From NCBI RefSeq assembly GCF_000255705.1, contig NZ_JH636444.1, positions 26,980 through 90,979 of the forward strand: a stretch of DNA of 64,000 nucleotides, given 5' to 3'. The notes beneath the pieces are model-generated. The model made no database searches and was not told the DNA's origin. It saw only the letters and a list, made by a program, of their open reading frames with translations. The stretch is from Zavarzinella formosa DSM 19928 (GTDB lineage Bacteria > Planctomycetota > Planctomycetia > Gemmatales > Gemmataceae). A program made the translations under genes and the position numbers. This document shows positions 8,906 to 16,808 of this stretch, in pieces (the first letter of the stretch is position 1; the number at the start of each line of letters is the position of its first letter).

Positions 8906-10215
8906 TTCTCTCCTTCGGGTGGTTTGCCCTTTAACAATTTCATCATCGCCTTCATCAAAATCTCTTCACTGTCCGGGCTGCTAAGGGCCACAGTGGGTTC
9001 GTAGCCTCCTTGCAGATACCCGGCTGCCGTAGGGATGTAGCCGCAACCGTCGTCGCCGTAACTGGCGACGAAGACATCCGCATCCGGCCGCATTTTCTGG
9101 GCGGCCAGTTGATAGTCGATGAACGCCTCCCCCGGCAGGTGCAGCACAAGTGTTTTGCCGCCGAAATCCAGGCAGCCGATATCGATGGGTTGATCGAGCC
9201 GCTTTAACCATGCGAGTTGATAGGCGGCATTGCCCCGTTTCGCTTTCGTCGCTTTCTCGTCGTTGACGGCCAAACGGCTTTGTTCTTCGGTGAAACTGGC
9301 TTCCTTGCGGGGTTTCAGTTTGACTGGTTCCACCCGCCATTCCCAGCCGGTGACTTCGCGGCGTTTGGTCGATTTCCAACTTTCGGTCATCCCGGCCAGC
9401 ATCCGGTCTCGCAAGAGAGGGCGGTTCTCGGGGGAGCCGTCGTTGTACTTTCCGGCGGTGATGTTCCCGCCGCAACCGTTGAAATAAGCCGTGAACACGG
9501 TTGGGTTGGCTTCTTGAAACTTCCGGCGGGCCAGTCCGCAGAAGTCTGCGCTGACTTCGCCTTTGCCGTAATAACTCATCGGATGCGTGGCGTAGTAGTG
9601 CATCGCCACCAACGGGGTGTCGCCATCCCAAAAGCTGAGGGTGCGCAACACCGGGTCGATCACCCCTTCGGGTTGTTCGCGGGCCTCTTTGTCCTTGGTG
9701 GCGCTGGTGCGGGTAAATTTCACCTTGCCGTCGGGGCCAAGCACGCGGCGATTGGAGGCGACTTCTTTGACTACCGCTGATCCGATGCCAATGTGAGTGA
9801 ACCGCTTTGTCTTCGCCAGCGCATCTCGGCAGGCTTTGCCGATGTCTTTCACCACTTGGTCGAAGAACTTCAAATCCAGACATGGCGGCCCGTGAGCGGC
9901 GTCGAGGATTTTCTGGGCTTCCGTGTCCGCGAATGGGGCATCGTGCGGGTGGACGGCGTGAACGCTCACAAATTCGATGGTCGTATGGGCAGCATCCGCG
10001 AGGGCTTTGCGGATGGCCAGATGGGCGTCATTTCGCAGGGCGACCCAGTCAAAAACACACAGGACGACCGGCTTGCCCTGTCCGAGCAAAACGACGCCGA
10101 ATGCCTCCAGTGGATCGGCGATCTTGCGGGCCGGCTCGATCCAACCGCCGCATAGAGGATGGCCAATGGGCGGGGTGACATCAACCCGAAAAGTGGCTAG
10201 GTGAAACGCAGGCAT
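8902..10215 (-). CDS. Neutral/alkaline ceramidase-like protein, no signal peptide
   Basis: A 437-residue paralogue of the downstream gene. I chose the ATG at 10213-10215 because an aagga ribosome site lies just before it and the protein then begins MPAFHLATFRVDVTPPIG, the usual opening of this family; a longer frame adds 58 residues of low-quality sequence. Zinc-type histidines are visible in VHAVHPHDAPF (86-95) and YATHPMSYYGKG. The position of the ceramidase serine motif reads NGCGGNITAG. Unlike its partner it has no signal peptide, so it may stay in the cytoplasm. The pair overlaps by four bases and forms a two-gene operon, divergent from a quinone oxidoreductase gene. Confidence 0.78.
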   Translation of the reverse strand: MPAFHLATFRVDVTPPIGHPLCGGWIEPARKIADPLEAFGVVLLGQGKPVVLCVFDWVALRNDAHLAIRKALADAAHTTIEFVSVHAVHPHDAPFADTEAQKILDAAHGPPCLDLKFFDQVVKDIGKACRDALAKTKRFTHIGIGSAVVKEVASNRRVLGPDGKVKFTRTSATKDKEAREQPEGVIDPVLRTLSFWDGDTPLVAMHYYATHPMSYYGKGEVSADFCGLARRKFQEANPTVFTAYFNGCGGNITAGKYNDGSPENRPLLRDRMLAGMTESWKSTKRREVTGWEWRVEPVKLKPRKEASFTEEQSRLAVNDEKATKAKRGNAAYQLAWLKRLDQPIDIGCLDFGGKTLVLHLPGEAFIDYQLAAQKMRPDADVFVASYGDDGCGYIPTAAGYLQGGYEPTVALSSPDSEEILMKAMMKLLKGKPPEGEK

Positions 10216-10387
10216 TGAATTTGTTCCTTGCGGAGAGGATTGTAGAGTCCCACAACTGCCGGGGATGTTCAAGCGGCCAGCGTGAATTTTTCCGGAATCC
10301 GGCCGAGGGGTAATGGCGGTGAATGCTGACCGTCGCCGTTGGCCGGGCATATCATCACACCAAAATCCTCCCGCGAGACGATCTCCC

Positions 10388-11386
10388 ATGAAAGCTGCCT
10401 ACTTTGAAGCCACCGGGGCGCCGAGCGTCATCCAATACGGTGAATTGCCCACCCCGACGCCCGGCCCAAATGAAGTTCGTGTCAAAGTCACGGCGGTGAG
10501 CGTCAACCCCATCGACACCTACATCCGCAGTGGGGCGGTTCCGGCCAACCTTCCCAAGCCGTTCATTCCGGGGTGTGATTTCGCCGGGACCGTGGACGCG
10601 GTCGGGGCGGCCGTCACCAAGTTCAAACCGGGCGAACGGGTTTGGGGTTCCAATCAGGGGGTGGTGGGTCGGCAGGGAACCTTTGCGGAATTCTGTTGCC
10701 CGCACGAAGATTATGTTTACCCGGCCTCCGAGGGTGATTCGGACGAAGACTTGGCGGCCATCGCCTTGGTGGGCATCACCGCTCATCTCGGGTTATTCAT
10801 GGCCGCGAAGACTCAGGCGGGCGAATTCGTGTTCGTCAACGGCGGGACCGGCGGTGTGGGGTCGATGGTTGTCCAAATGGCGAAAGCGGTCGGCGCCAAG
10901 GTGATCACCACCGTCGGTTCCGAAGAAAAGGCGAAGAAAGCAAAGGCTCTCGGAGCTGATTTTGTCCTCAACTACAAGACGGATGACATTGCCGCCAAGG
11001 TGAAGGAACACACCGGCGGGGCCGGGTTGCATGTCTTCTTTGAAACGCAAAAAGAACCAGATTACGACAAGATGGTGGAGATGGTCCGGCCTCGAGGGCG
11101 ACTGGTGGTGATCGCCGGTCGCACGGCCCGGCCGGTGTTTCCGCATGGGCCGTTTTATGTGAAGGGGCTGACGCTCTCCGGCTTCGCCATGTTCAACATG
11201 CCCCCTGACGAACAGCGGAAGTGTGCCGCTGACATGTCCAAATGGCTGGCCGAAGGCAAGCTGAAGGCCAATATTTGCACCCGGTTGAAACTGAGCGAGG
11301 CCGCCCACGCCCATCAACTGCAAGAAGAAAGCTCGTCGAAGGGGTCCGGCGGTCTGAGCGGAAAAATCGTGCTGACAACCGGCTGA
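10388..11386 (+). CDS. Zinc-independent NADPH:quinone oxidoreductase (MDR family)
   Basis: A 332-residue medium-chain dehydrogenase/reductase of the quinone oxidoreductase type, which reduces quinones or enones with NADPH in the cytoplasm. The N-terminal GroES-like domain shows PGPNEVRVKVTAVSVNPIDTYIRSG and IPGCDFAGTVDAVG. The NADPH domain has the glycine-rich motif VNGGTGGVGSMVVQMAK near residue 152 and TTVGSEEKAKKAKALGAD. The zinc-ligand cysteines of alcohol dehydrogenases are missing, in keeping with the zinc-free branch. The ATG at 10388 gives the normal length; the frame extends upstream without family resemblance. It is divergent from the ceramidase-like pair. Confidence 0.88.
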   Translation: MKAAYFEATGAPSVIQYGELPTPTPGPNEVRVKVTAVSVNPIDTYIRSGAVPANLPKPFIPGCDFAGTVDAVGAAVTKFKPGERVWGSNQGVVGRQGTFAEFCCPHEDYVYPASEGDSDEDLAAIALVGITAHLGLFMAAKTQAGEFVFVNGGTGGVGSMVVQMAKAVGAKVITTVGSEEKAKKAKALGADFVLNYKTDDIAAKVKEHTGGAGLHVFFETQKEPDYDKMVEMVRPRGRLVVIAGRTARPVFPHGPFYVKGLTLSGFAMFNMPPDEQRKCAADMSKWLAEGKLKANICTRLKLSEAAHAHQLQEESSSKGSGGLSGKIVLTTG

Positions 11387-11476
11387 GGTTGTCGGGGCGC
11401 AGGTTGCCGGAATGCTCCCCCGCGCCCATCATTCAAAGAAGACGAAGGCCAACCTTTCCCAGACGGGGTATTGTTC

Positions 11477-12493
11477 ATGCGTGTTCTGATCACGGGCGGT
11501 TATGGGTTCATCGGGGCGTGGATCATTCGCAACCTCTTTGCGGGGGGGCATCAGGTTTGGGTGTATGACCTGCGGGAAGACTCCCGGCGCCTCAAGGACA
11601 TCATGCCGACCGAGGAAGTGAAAAAAGTCACTTTTGTGCCGGGGGACGTGACCAACCAGCAACTATTTCAAAAGGCGTTGGTCGATCACCAGATCACCCA
11701 TGTGATTCATCTGGCCGGATTGCAAGTGCCGACCTGCCGGGCCAATCCCGTTCTCGGCGCCACGGTCAACGTCGTGGGCACGCTCTCGGTGTTCGAGGCC
11801 ATCCGGGGCTTGGGTGATCAGATCAAGCGGTTGGTATATGCCAGCACGGCCGCCGTGTTCGGCCCGCCGGACAAGTATCCCTCCGGCCCGCTTGCCGACA
11901 ATGTGCAACTGATGCCCGCCACGCATTATGGGCATTTCAAAGTGTGCAACGAAGGCAACGCGGCCGTTTATTATCAAGACTTTGGCCAATCGAGCATCGG
12001 CCTTCGGCCTTGGACGGTCTACGGCGTCGGCCGTGATTTGGGAATGACCAGCGAGCCGACAAAAGCCATCAAGTCGGTGGCCATCGGCCGGAAATACCAC
12101 ATCACTTACGGCGGGTTGCAAGACTTGCAGTTTGTGGACGACGTGGCCAAGACGTTCGTGCAATGTTTGGAAAAGCCATATCAAGGGGCGAAGTCCTACA
12201 ACCTTCGCGGTGCCGTGGTGGATATCCAAACCTTCTACGCCGCCTTGTGCAAGGTCGATCCGACGGCGAAGCAACTCGTCACGCACGGCGATCGTCAACT
12301 AGCCATCGCCTACGACCTCGACGATGCCGCGTTGCAACGGGATCTCGGGCCGTTCCCATTGACGAGCTTGGAAGACGGAATTCGGCAGACGCTGGAGATG
12401 TTCCGGCAACTGGCGAAGGAAGACCGATTGGATACGTCCGATTTGGATGCCGCCCCGCCGCCACCGACGGCGATCCAACGGGATGAACCGTGA
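11477..12493 (+). CDS. NAD-dependent epimerase/dehydratase (SDR family)
   Basis: A 338-residue extended short-chain dehydrogenase of the UDP-sugar epimerase type. The NAD-binding GGYGFIG motif starts at residue 8, GDV and HLAGLQVP follow, the serine/threonine catalytic segment is YASTAAVFG, and the YxxxK pair is in HYGHFKVCNE. RPWTVYGVGRD and QFVDDVAK are also family hallmarks. Such enzymes interconvert or dehydrate nucleotide sugars for envelope glycans; the substrate cannot be told here. The ATG at 11477 was chosen over a TTG two codons upstream. The C-terminus ends in a Pro-rich tail. A large palindromic element follows the gene. Confidence 0.85.
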   Translation: MRVLITGGYGFIGAWIIRNLFAGGHQVWVYDLREDSRRLKDIMPTEEVKKVTFVPGDVTNQQLFQKALVDHQITHVIHLAGLQVPTCRANPVLGATVNVVGTLSVFEAIRGLGDQIKRLVYASTAAVFGPPDKYPSGPLADNVQLMPATHYGHFKVCNEGNAAVYYQDFGQSSIGLRPWTVYGVGRDLGMTSEPTKAIKSVAIGRKYHITYGGLQDLQFVDDVAKTFVQCLEKPYQGAKSYNLRGAVVDIQTFYAALCKVDPTAKQLVTHGDRQLAIAYDLDDAALQRDLGPFPLTSLEDGIRQTLEMFRQLAKEDRLDTSDLDAAPPPPTAIQRDEP

Positions 12494-12568
12494 GAATCGG
12501 GTTAGGTCAGAATGTCTGAACGGATTCGATTGATTGATGGAATCTGGCCAAAGAGGTCTTCTGGTATT

Positions 12569-12784
12569 TCGGTCCAACGGACCGACTAACATAGCCCAGT
12601 CCGAAAGGGCTGGGCTTGAATGCTCCAAGGTTTTTCGGTCTGAAGGACCGATTATCGGCGAGTTGGGGTTGTCGCGGCCCTCACGGACCTTGAGCAGATA
12701 ATCGGTCCTTCAGACCGAGGTTTCTTCATGCTCTTTAACCCAGCCCTTTCGGGCTGGGCTATGTTAATCGGTCCGTTGGACCGA
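12569..12784. repeat. Mosaic palindromic element with six small hairpins
   Basis: Two inverted arms of 87 bases (12569-12655 and 12698-12784) are nearly complementary at both their outer and inner ends and diverged in between. Each arm holds three small hairpins: tcggtccaacggaccga (12569-12585), agcccag...ctgggct with a GAAA loop (12593-12616), and tcggtctgaaggaccga (12635-12651); the right arm repeats them in mirror order at 12702-12718, 12739-12758 and 12768-12784. The arms flank 42 unique bases. It lies between the convergent epimerase and flgL genes. The layout resembles REP/BIME-type or miniature mobile repeats, and it may also end transcription from both sides. Confidence 0.75.
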
Positions 12785-12864
12785 CAAAACCAAGGAAGAT
12801 CTCTTCCTTTTCGGCAATGCCCGTTATGGCGTTTTGAATTTGCTCTGGCCGAATGCTGCCCGTC

Positions 12865-13797
12865 TTACTTCACAAAATCCATCAACGACGCATCAAAAAT
12901 CTTTGATGTCACCAGCAGGCTCGCTTGGAACGCGTTGGTCTGTTCTTGAAGCTTGACGGCGGCCTCGGCGTAATCGGTGTTTTGCAGGTTGCCGATCTGT
13001 TCCTTGTTGTTGACGCTCACATCGTCAATTCGGGTGTTGACCGCATCCAGATTCTCCAACGAGGAGGCTTGCTGGCCCATCGCTGTTTGGATGTTGCCCC
13101 GAATGCTCTCGATTTGGGACAGGCTTTGGTTGATGGCCGTTGCCCGGTCCGACTGGCTGAGGTTCGGATTTCTCAGGTTGTCTCGCAATGTCATCAGGGC
13201 TTTGAAGGCATCCCCGCTCGAAGATTGAAACACTTGGTTGCCGGGGTAATTCGTGTCCACCGTGTAATTTTGCCCCACCGAGCCCTTGGAAGGATCATCC
13301 GATCCTTGATAGGAAACGGCCGTCGGGTTGCCGGACGGATCGGTGGCCGTCACGACAAAGGGGGGGGTGGAGGTGGCCGCGCCGCTGAAGAGGTACGAAT
13401 CCCCGCTCTTGGCATTCGCCACATCCACGAATCGCCCGATCAGCGAATCGACTTCCGTGGCGAGCGCCCCGGCCGCCTGATCGTCCGTGGCGGCGTTCGC
13501 TCCGTCCAGCCCCAAGTCGTGGGCTTTGGTGAGAATATCGCTTGCTTCGGTGAGGGAATTCACGCCATTGTTGAGCGAAAGCGTGGCCGAGTTGATGGAA
13601 CCCTTGAAGTTTTGCAACCGGGCGTCGCGGGCTTGGTAATCAATCAGCGACACGTAATCGGCCGCCCCGTCCGAGGCTTTTTGCAACCGGACGCTGGAGG
13701 TGATTTGCGCTTGATATTTGGCCACGGCCGCCGACTGTGATTGCAGGGCGGAGGTGGCGCGTGATATCTGCGTGCTGATGGTCGTTCGCATATCCAT
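12865..13797 (-). CDS. flgL: Flagellar hook-associated protein 3 (hook-filament junction)
   Basis: A 310-residue flagellin-like protein. The N-terminal heptad region (STQISRATSALQSQSAAVAKYQ) and the C-terminal helix (DYAEAAVKLQEQTNAFQASL) form the paired coiled coils of the flagellin/FlgL family, and the middle holds the variable domain (residues about 130-200). The gene is last in the flagellar run and is preceded by flgK, with which FlgL forms the hook-filament junction. Those neighbours, rather than its own sequence alone, decide FlgL over flagellin. Length is within the usual range for FlgL. The mosaic palindrome downstream probably ends the transcript. Confidence 0.85.
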   Translation of the reverse strand: MDMRTTISTQISRATSALQSQSAAVAKYQAQITSSVRLQKASDGAADYVSLIDYQARDARLQNFKGSINSATLSLNNGVNSLTEASDILTKAHDLGLDGANAATDDQAAGALATEVDSLIGRFVDVANAKSGDSYLFSGAATSTPPFVVTATDPSGNPTAVSYQGSDDPSKGSVGQNYTVDTNYPGNQVFQSSSGDAFKALMTLRDNLRNPNLSQSDRATAINQSLSQIESIRGNIQTAMGQQASSLENLDAVNTRIDDVSVNNKEQIGNLQNTDYAEAAVKLQEQTNAFQASLLVTSKIFDASLMDFVK

Positions 13798-13824
13798 AGG
13801 TGTTTCTCCCTGGTCAATAATTCA

Positions 13825-15792
13825 TCAGTTAATCATGGCAAACACGGCGTCCATCGACGTGTTGACGACGGACAGATACCGCGAACCGGCCTCGACCATT
13901 CGTTGATACGTCAGCAGGTTGACCATCTCTTCATTGAGGTCAACCCCAGACGTGCTTTGTTCTTGGGCAGAAAGATTGCTCACCATATTCGCCTGGGTCG
14001 TTTGCAAATCGTTGAGTGTGGAGACATTCACCCCAACCTGGCCGATGGTGTCGCCGTAATACTGGCTCAGTGTCTGTGTGCCGCCCGCCAGCAATTGTTT
14101 GTCCTGAATACCGGCCATGCGGATGATGTTCGAGGTCTCGCCCGGATCGCCGCTGCGGCTGGTGGCCAGTTTCGACGGATCGGCCGTGAATTCAGAGTTA
14201 ACCGAAATGTTGCCGGCGCCGGACCCGCGAAACAAGCCGCCGACTCCCAAGGCCGGAAGAACCCCGGCGGTGTCCGCGTTGGCGGTGACTGGAACACTGA
14301 AAGAACCGGCGTTCGTTGTTCCCGCCCCGAGCCGCACAGTCAGTCCGTTGCCAACCGTCAGCGGGGAACCGGCTTCGTAACCGTCTCCGACGTTAAGCGT
14401 GGAAACCAGATTGTTGGCGCTGTCACGAACCTCCAAACTTAGCCCCGGTGTTGTTCCAACGGTGCCGTTGCCGACCACCTGAAACGAATACGTGTCGTTC
14501 GACGAACCCGTATAGGTTCCGGTCACGGTCGGGGCGGAGGTGCCGTTCATGGCGACGGCGTTCGGCGGGGTGGGAACCCGGCCGGCGAAATCGAAGGCAT
14601 ATCCAGATTGGGCCTGCAAGTTCAATGAATTTGTTGTCGGATCAATGCTTCCTTGCACTTGGCCGCCGGTCGCCGAAGTGATCGCGTTGGCCACATCCTG
14701 AAGGCTTTGCGTGGCGGGATCGATGTTCACGGGAACAAGAGTTCGCGTTCCCGTGGATTGCTGGGTGACCGAAATCATCAACTGGCCGGCTTGGATCGGC
14801 GAAGAAAGATTTTGCGTGCTCAGCAGGGCGGTCGGATTGGCAACGGAGACCGTGCCCGCCAGATTGGCAGAGGGGCCGGCCGATGTCAACCCCGTTGCTT
14901 GCACGGCATTGACGTTCGTGATCAGCTTATTTGCCAGTTGATCGAGACGACTTTGGTAGCCCGGCAGCGTCTGGTTGTAATCCTGCAAGTAGCCCGCCAG
15001 TTTGCCGCTGGTCGGGGTAAGCGAGGTCGTGCTTCCGGCTTCGCGGAAGACCAGTGATCCGTTGGTGTCGAGCGCGGCCTCAAACTTAGTCGACATATTG
15101 CCGACAACAATGGCATCGTTGGCCCCCATCACATTGACCACCCCGTTGTCTTGGGAGGACAACCGCACATCAATGTACTGGCTCAGATCATTGATCGCCG
15201 AGTCCCGCTGGTCGCGGAGGTCATTGGCGGTGCCGCCAGTGGCCTCCGCCACCGAGATCTGTTTGTTGAGATCGGCGATTTTCGGGGCCAGTGTGTTGAT
15301 CGCGTCAACGGCTTCTTTCGCCCCGGTAAGCTGGCTGTTCTTTAGGTTGCCGAGGTCGGTTGTCAGTTGGTTGAACTGATTGCTGAGATTCACAGCACTG
15401 CTGACGGTCACTCGCTTTTGCGTGGCGTCGGAGGGTTGGGTCGAGAGCGTGTCGAGGGCGTTGAAAAACGACTGCATCCCGCCGTCAATCGAGCCGGTCC
15501 CGGTGGAGAAGAGCGATTCGGCCTGGCGTTGGGTGTTCAGTTGGGTTGTGGAACGGGACTGATCGCTGGTGGCGTTCACCAGACTGCTCCGAACACTGTT
15601 GTCGGTGTACCGGAAGATGTTTTGGACTTTGACGCCCGTGCCGTTGTTGTCCCCCGTCGTCGTTTGCGCGAGGGTGATGCCCTGTCGGTGATAGCCCGGC
15701 GTGGCGGAGTTTGAAATATTTTGCCCCACGAGGTCAAGCGCCCGCTGGGCGGTGCTCATCGTGGAAATACCGATGTTGTATGCGTTGAGCAT
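13825..15792 (-). CDS. flgK: Flagellar hook-associated protein 1 (hook-filament junction)
   Basis: A 655-residue FlgK, which joins the hook to FlgL and the filament outside the cell. The N-terminal rod/hook motif is clear (GISTMSTAQRALDLVGQN then ISNSATPGYHRQG). The C-terminal helix NLLTYQRMVEAGSRYLSVV matches the family's closing segment. The middle has a Thr/Gly/Asn-rich variable domain of about 200 residues with beta-type sequence (VTGTYTGSSNDTYSFQV), exposed on the surface in known FlgK structures. The start lies three bases after the flgN stop, so both are likely co-transcribed. Confidence 0.92.
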   Translation of the reverse strand: MLNAYNIGISTMSTAQRALDLVGQNISNSATPGYHRQGITLAQTTTGDNNGTGVKVQNIFRYTDNSVRSSLVNATSDQSRSTTQLNTQRQAESLFSTGTGSIDGGMQSFFNALDTLSTQPSDATQKRVTVSSAVNLSNQFNQLTTDLGNLKNSQLTGAKEAVDAINTLAPKIADLNKQISVAEATGGTANDLRDQRDSAINDLSQYIDVRLSSQDNGVVNVMGANDAIVVGNMSTKFEAALDTNGSLVFREAGSTTSLTPTSGKLAGYLQDYNQTLPGYQSRLDQLANKLITNVNAVQATGLTSAGPSANLAGTVSVANPTALLSTQNLSSPIQAGQLMISVTQQSTGTRTLVPVNIDPATQSLQDVANAITSATGGQVQGSIDPTTNSLNLQAQSGYAFDFAGRVPTPPNAVAMNGTSAPTVTGTYTGSSNDTYSFQVVGNGTVGTTPGLSLEVRDSANNLVSTLNVGDGYEAGSPLTVGNGLTVRLGAGTTNAGSFSVPVTANADTAGVLPALGVGGLFRGSGAGNISVNSEFTADPSKLATSRSGDPGETSNIIRMAGIQDKQLLAGGTQTLSQYYGDTIGQVGVNVSTLNDLQTTQANMVSNLSAQEQSTSGVDLNEEMVNLLTYQRMVEAGSRYLSVVNTSMDAVFAMIN

Positions 15793-15795
15793 GGA

Positions 15796-16305
15796 TCACC
15801 CGTTCGCAATCAGGAGGGAACCACGGGTCTCGACCCGACGGCCGGCGGGGCCGTATTGATTTACCACGCCGACAGACTGGCCAGTCGAATCCTCGATGGC
15901 TTTTTGAAGATAGGTCCGGCAATAAGTGGCGATGGTGGACACTCGTTTGGTGAGTCGTTCCACATCTTCGGCCAGCATTTGGAGTTTGTCCCGGCTGGCG
16001 GCCACTTGGTCTCCATACGGGGCCGGGAGCAACGTCGCCAGCAAGGAAAGCCGGACGTTTTCCGGTTCGATTCCCATTTCCTTGGCGAGCAGACGACAAA
16101 GCGTTTCCCGGCGATGTCTCGCGCCGAAAGTTTCGTCGCTTAGTTCCTGGCAATGGAGAATGGCGGCTTGAAGATCCGCCAGGGTGCCACGCAGATAGGC
16201 GGCGTAAAGTTTGTTGAGCCCGTCTCGACTGGCTTGGAGGGTGGCCTCCTCACGCGCCAGATGAGCGAGGCACATTTCCGCGAGTTCCACCAGTTCGATC
16301 GACAT
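15796..16305 (-). CDS. flgN: FlgN-like flagellar export chaperone
   Basis: A 169-residue, almost wholly helical protein beginning MSIELVELAEMCLAHLAREE, with heptad-like stretches (LTKRVSTIATYCRTYLQKAIED) and a Gly/Arg C-terminal end. FlgN proteins are small, divergent, helical chaperones that hold FlgK and FlgL for export; position directly before flgK is the main argument. The ATG at 16305 is the most likely start, since a longer frame adds residues without helical character. The start lies inside the 3' end of flgJ, overlapping it by 56 bases in another frame. The family call is by context and composition more than by motif. Confidence 0.65.
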   Translation of the reverse strand: MSIELVELAEMCLAHLAREEATLQASRDGLNKLYAAYLRGTLADLQAAILHCQELSDETFGARHRRETLCRLLAKEMGIEPENVRLSLLATLLPAPYGDQVAASRDKLQMLAEDVERLTKRVSTIATYCRTYLQKAIEDSTGQSVGVVNQYGPAGRRVETRGSLLIANG

Positions 16306-16615
16306 GAGGGGGGGGCTCTTGTTGTGTTTGTCGTTGGATCGTGGCAGCCAATCCCACCCCGCCGGCATTGGCGAGGTGCTGACCCATGAACTGATCGAAC
16401 AAGCCTCCCATCACATCGCCGGAATCACCCGGGAAGAGACTGTCCGGTTCAAGGGTCTGCCGCATTCCTTTGAGCAACACGGAAAGGAACAAGGATTCAA
16501 AATCCTTCGCCATGTTCGCGGCATGCTTCTGATCCTTCCCAAGACTAGCATTCGTTGCGCGGAGAGGGAGGAAGCCAGTTAGTGCGTTCGAGGAATTCGC
16601 TTGTATGCCCGACAT
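16250..16615 (-). CDS. flgJ: FlgJ-like rod-binding protein (no muramidase domain)
   Basis: A 121-residue protein holding only the rod-binding domain of FlgJ: ANMAKDFESLFLSVLLKGMR, then a loop, then GGLFDQFMGQHLANAGGVGL, matching the family pattern 'A..FE.lfl..mlk.Mr...' and 'mfd..ya..la..gGlGla'. The peptidoglycan hydrolase half of enterobacterial FlgJ is missing, as in many bacteria. The start at 16615 has a ggag ribosome site about ten bases upstream; a frame extending to 16756 adds nothing family-like. The 3' end overlaps the flgN start by 56 bases. FlgJ caps the growing rod in the periplasm. Confidence 0.82.
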   Translation of the reverse strand: MSGIQANSSNALTGFLPLRATNASLGKDQKHAANMAKDFESLFLSVLLKGMRQTLEPDSLFPGDSGDVMGGLFDQFMGQHLANAGGVGLAATIQRQTQQEPPPHVDRTGGTRGNVPRSSGA

Positions 16616-16732
16616 GAAATTTAACTCCGGACAGAATTTTTCAGAGGTTGCAGGCTCAGAAAAGACCGCTTGGGCAAGATGATTTGGCGGTAAACCGTGA
16701 GCTTTGAGCCATGAGCGAGAAAAAATTCCCCT

Positions 16733-16768
16733 AAGAAAGTCGCCAGTTCGTGACATGGCGGCTTTCTT
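16733..16768 (-). terminator. Hairpin between flgI and flgJ
   Basis: Arms 16733-16745 and 16756-16768 pair over 13 positions with one G-U type mismatch. On the minus strand the hairpin is followed within a few bases by a run of T (minus-strand aatttttt). It sits 41 bases after the flgI stop, in the largest gap inside the flagellar run, so it could cut or reduce transcription before flgJ. Confidence 0.5.
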
Positions 16769-16808
16769 CTCATGACTTAAATCTCATGATTCCCCCCTCC
16801 ATTTGGCG

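Noticed and set aside
11374-11394. A short 7-bp hairpin over the stop codon of the quinone oxidoreductase gene
   Set aside because: The stem is short, overlaps coding sequence and has no T-run.
12865-13797. Flagellin rather than FlgL
   Set aside because: Both share the terminal coiled coils; position right after flgK and the modest length favour FlgL.
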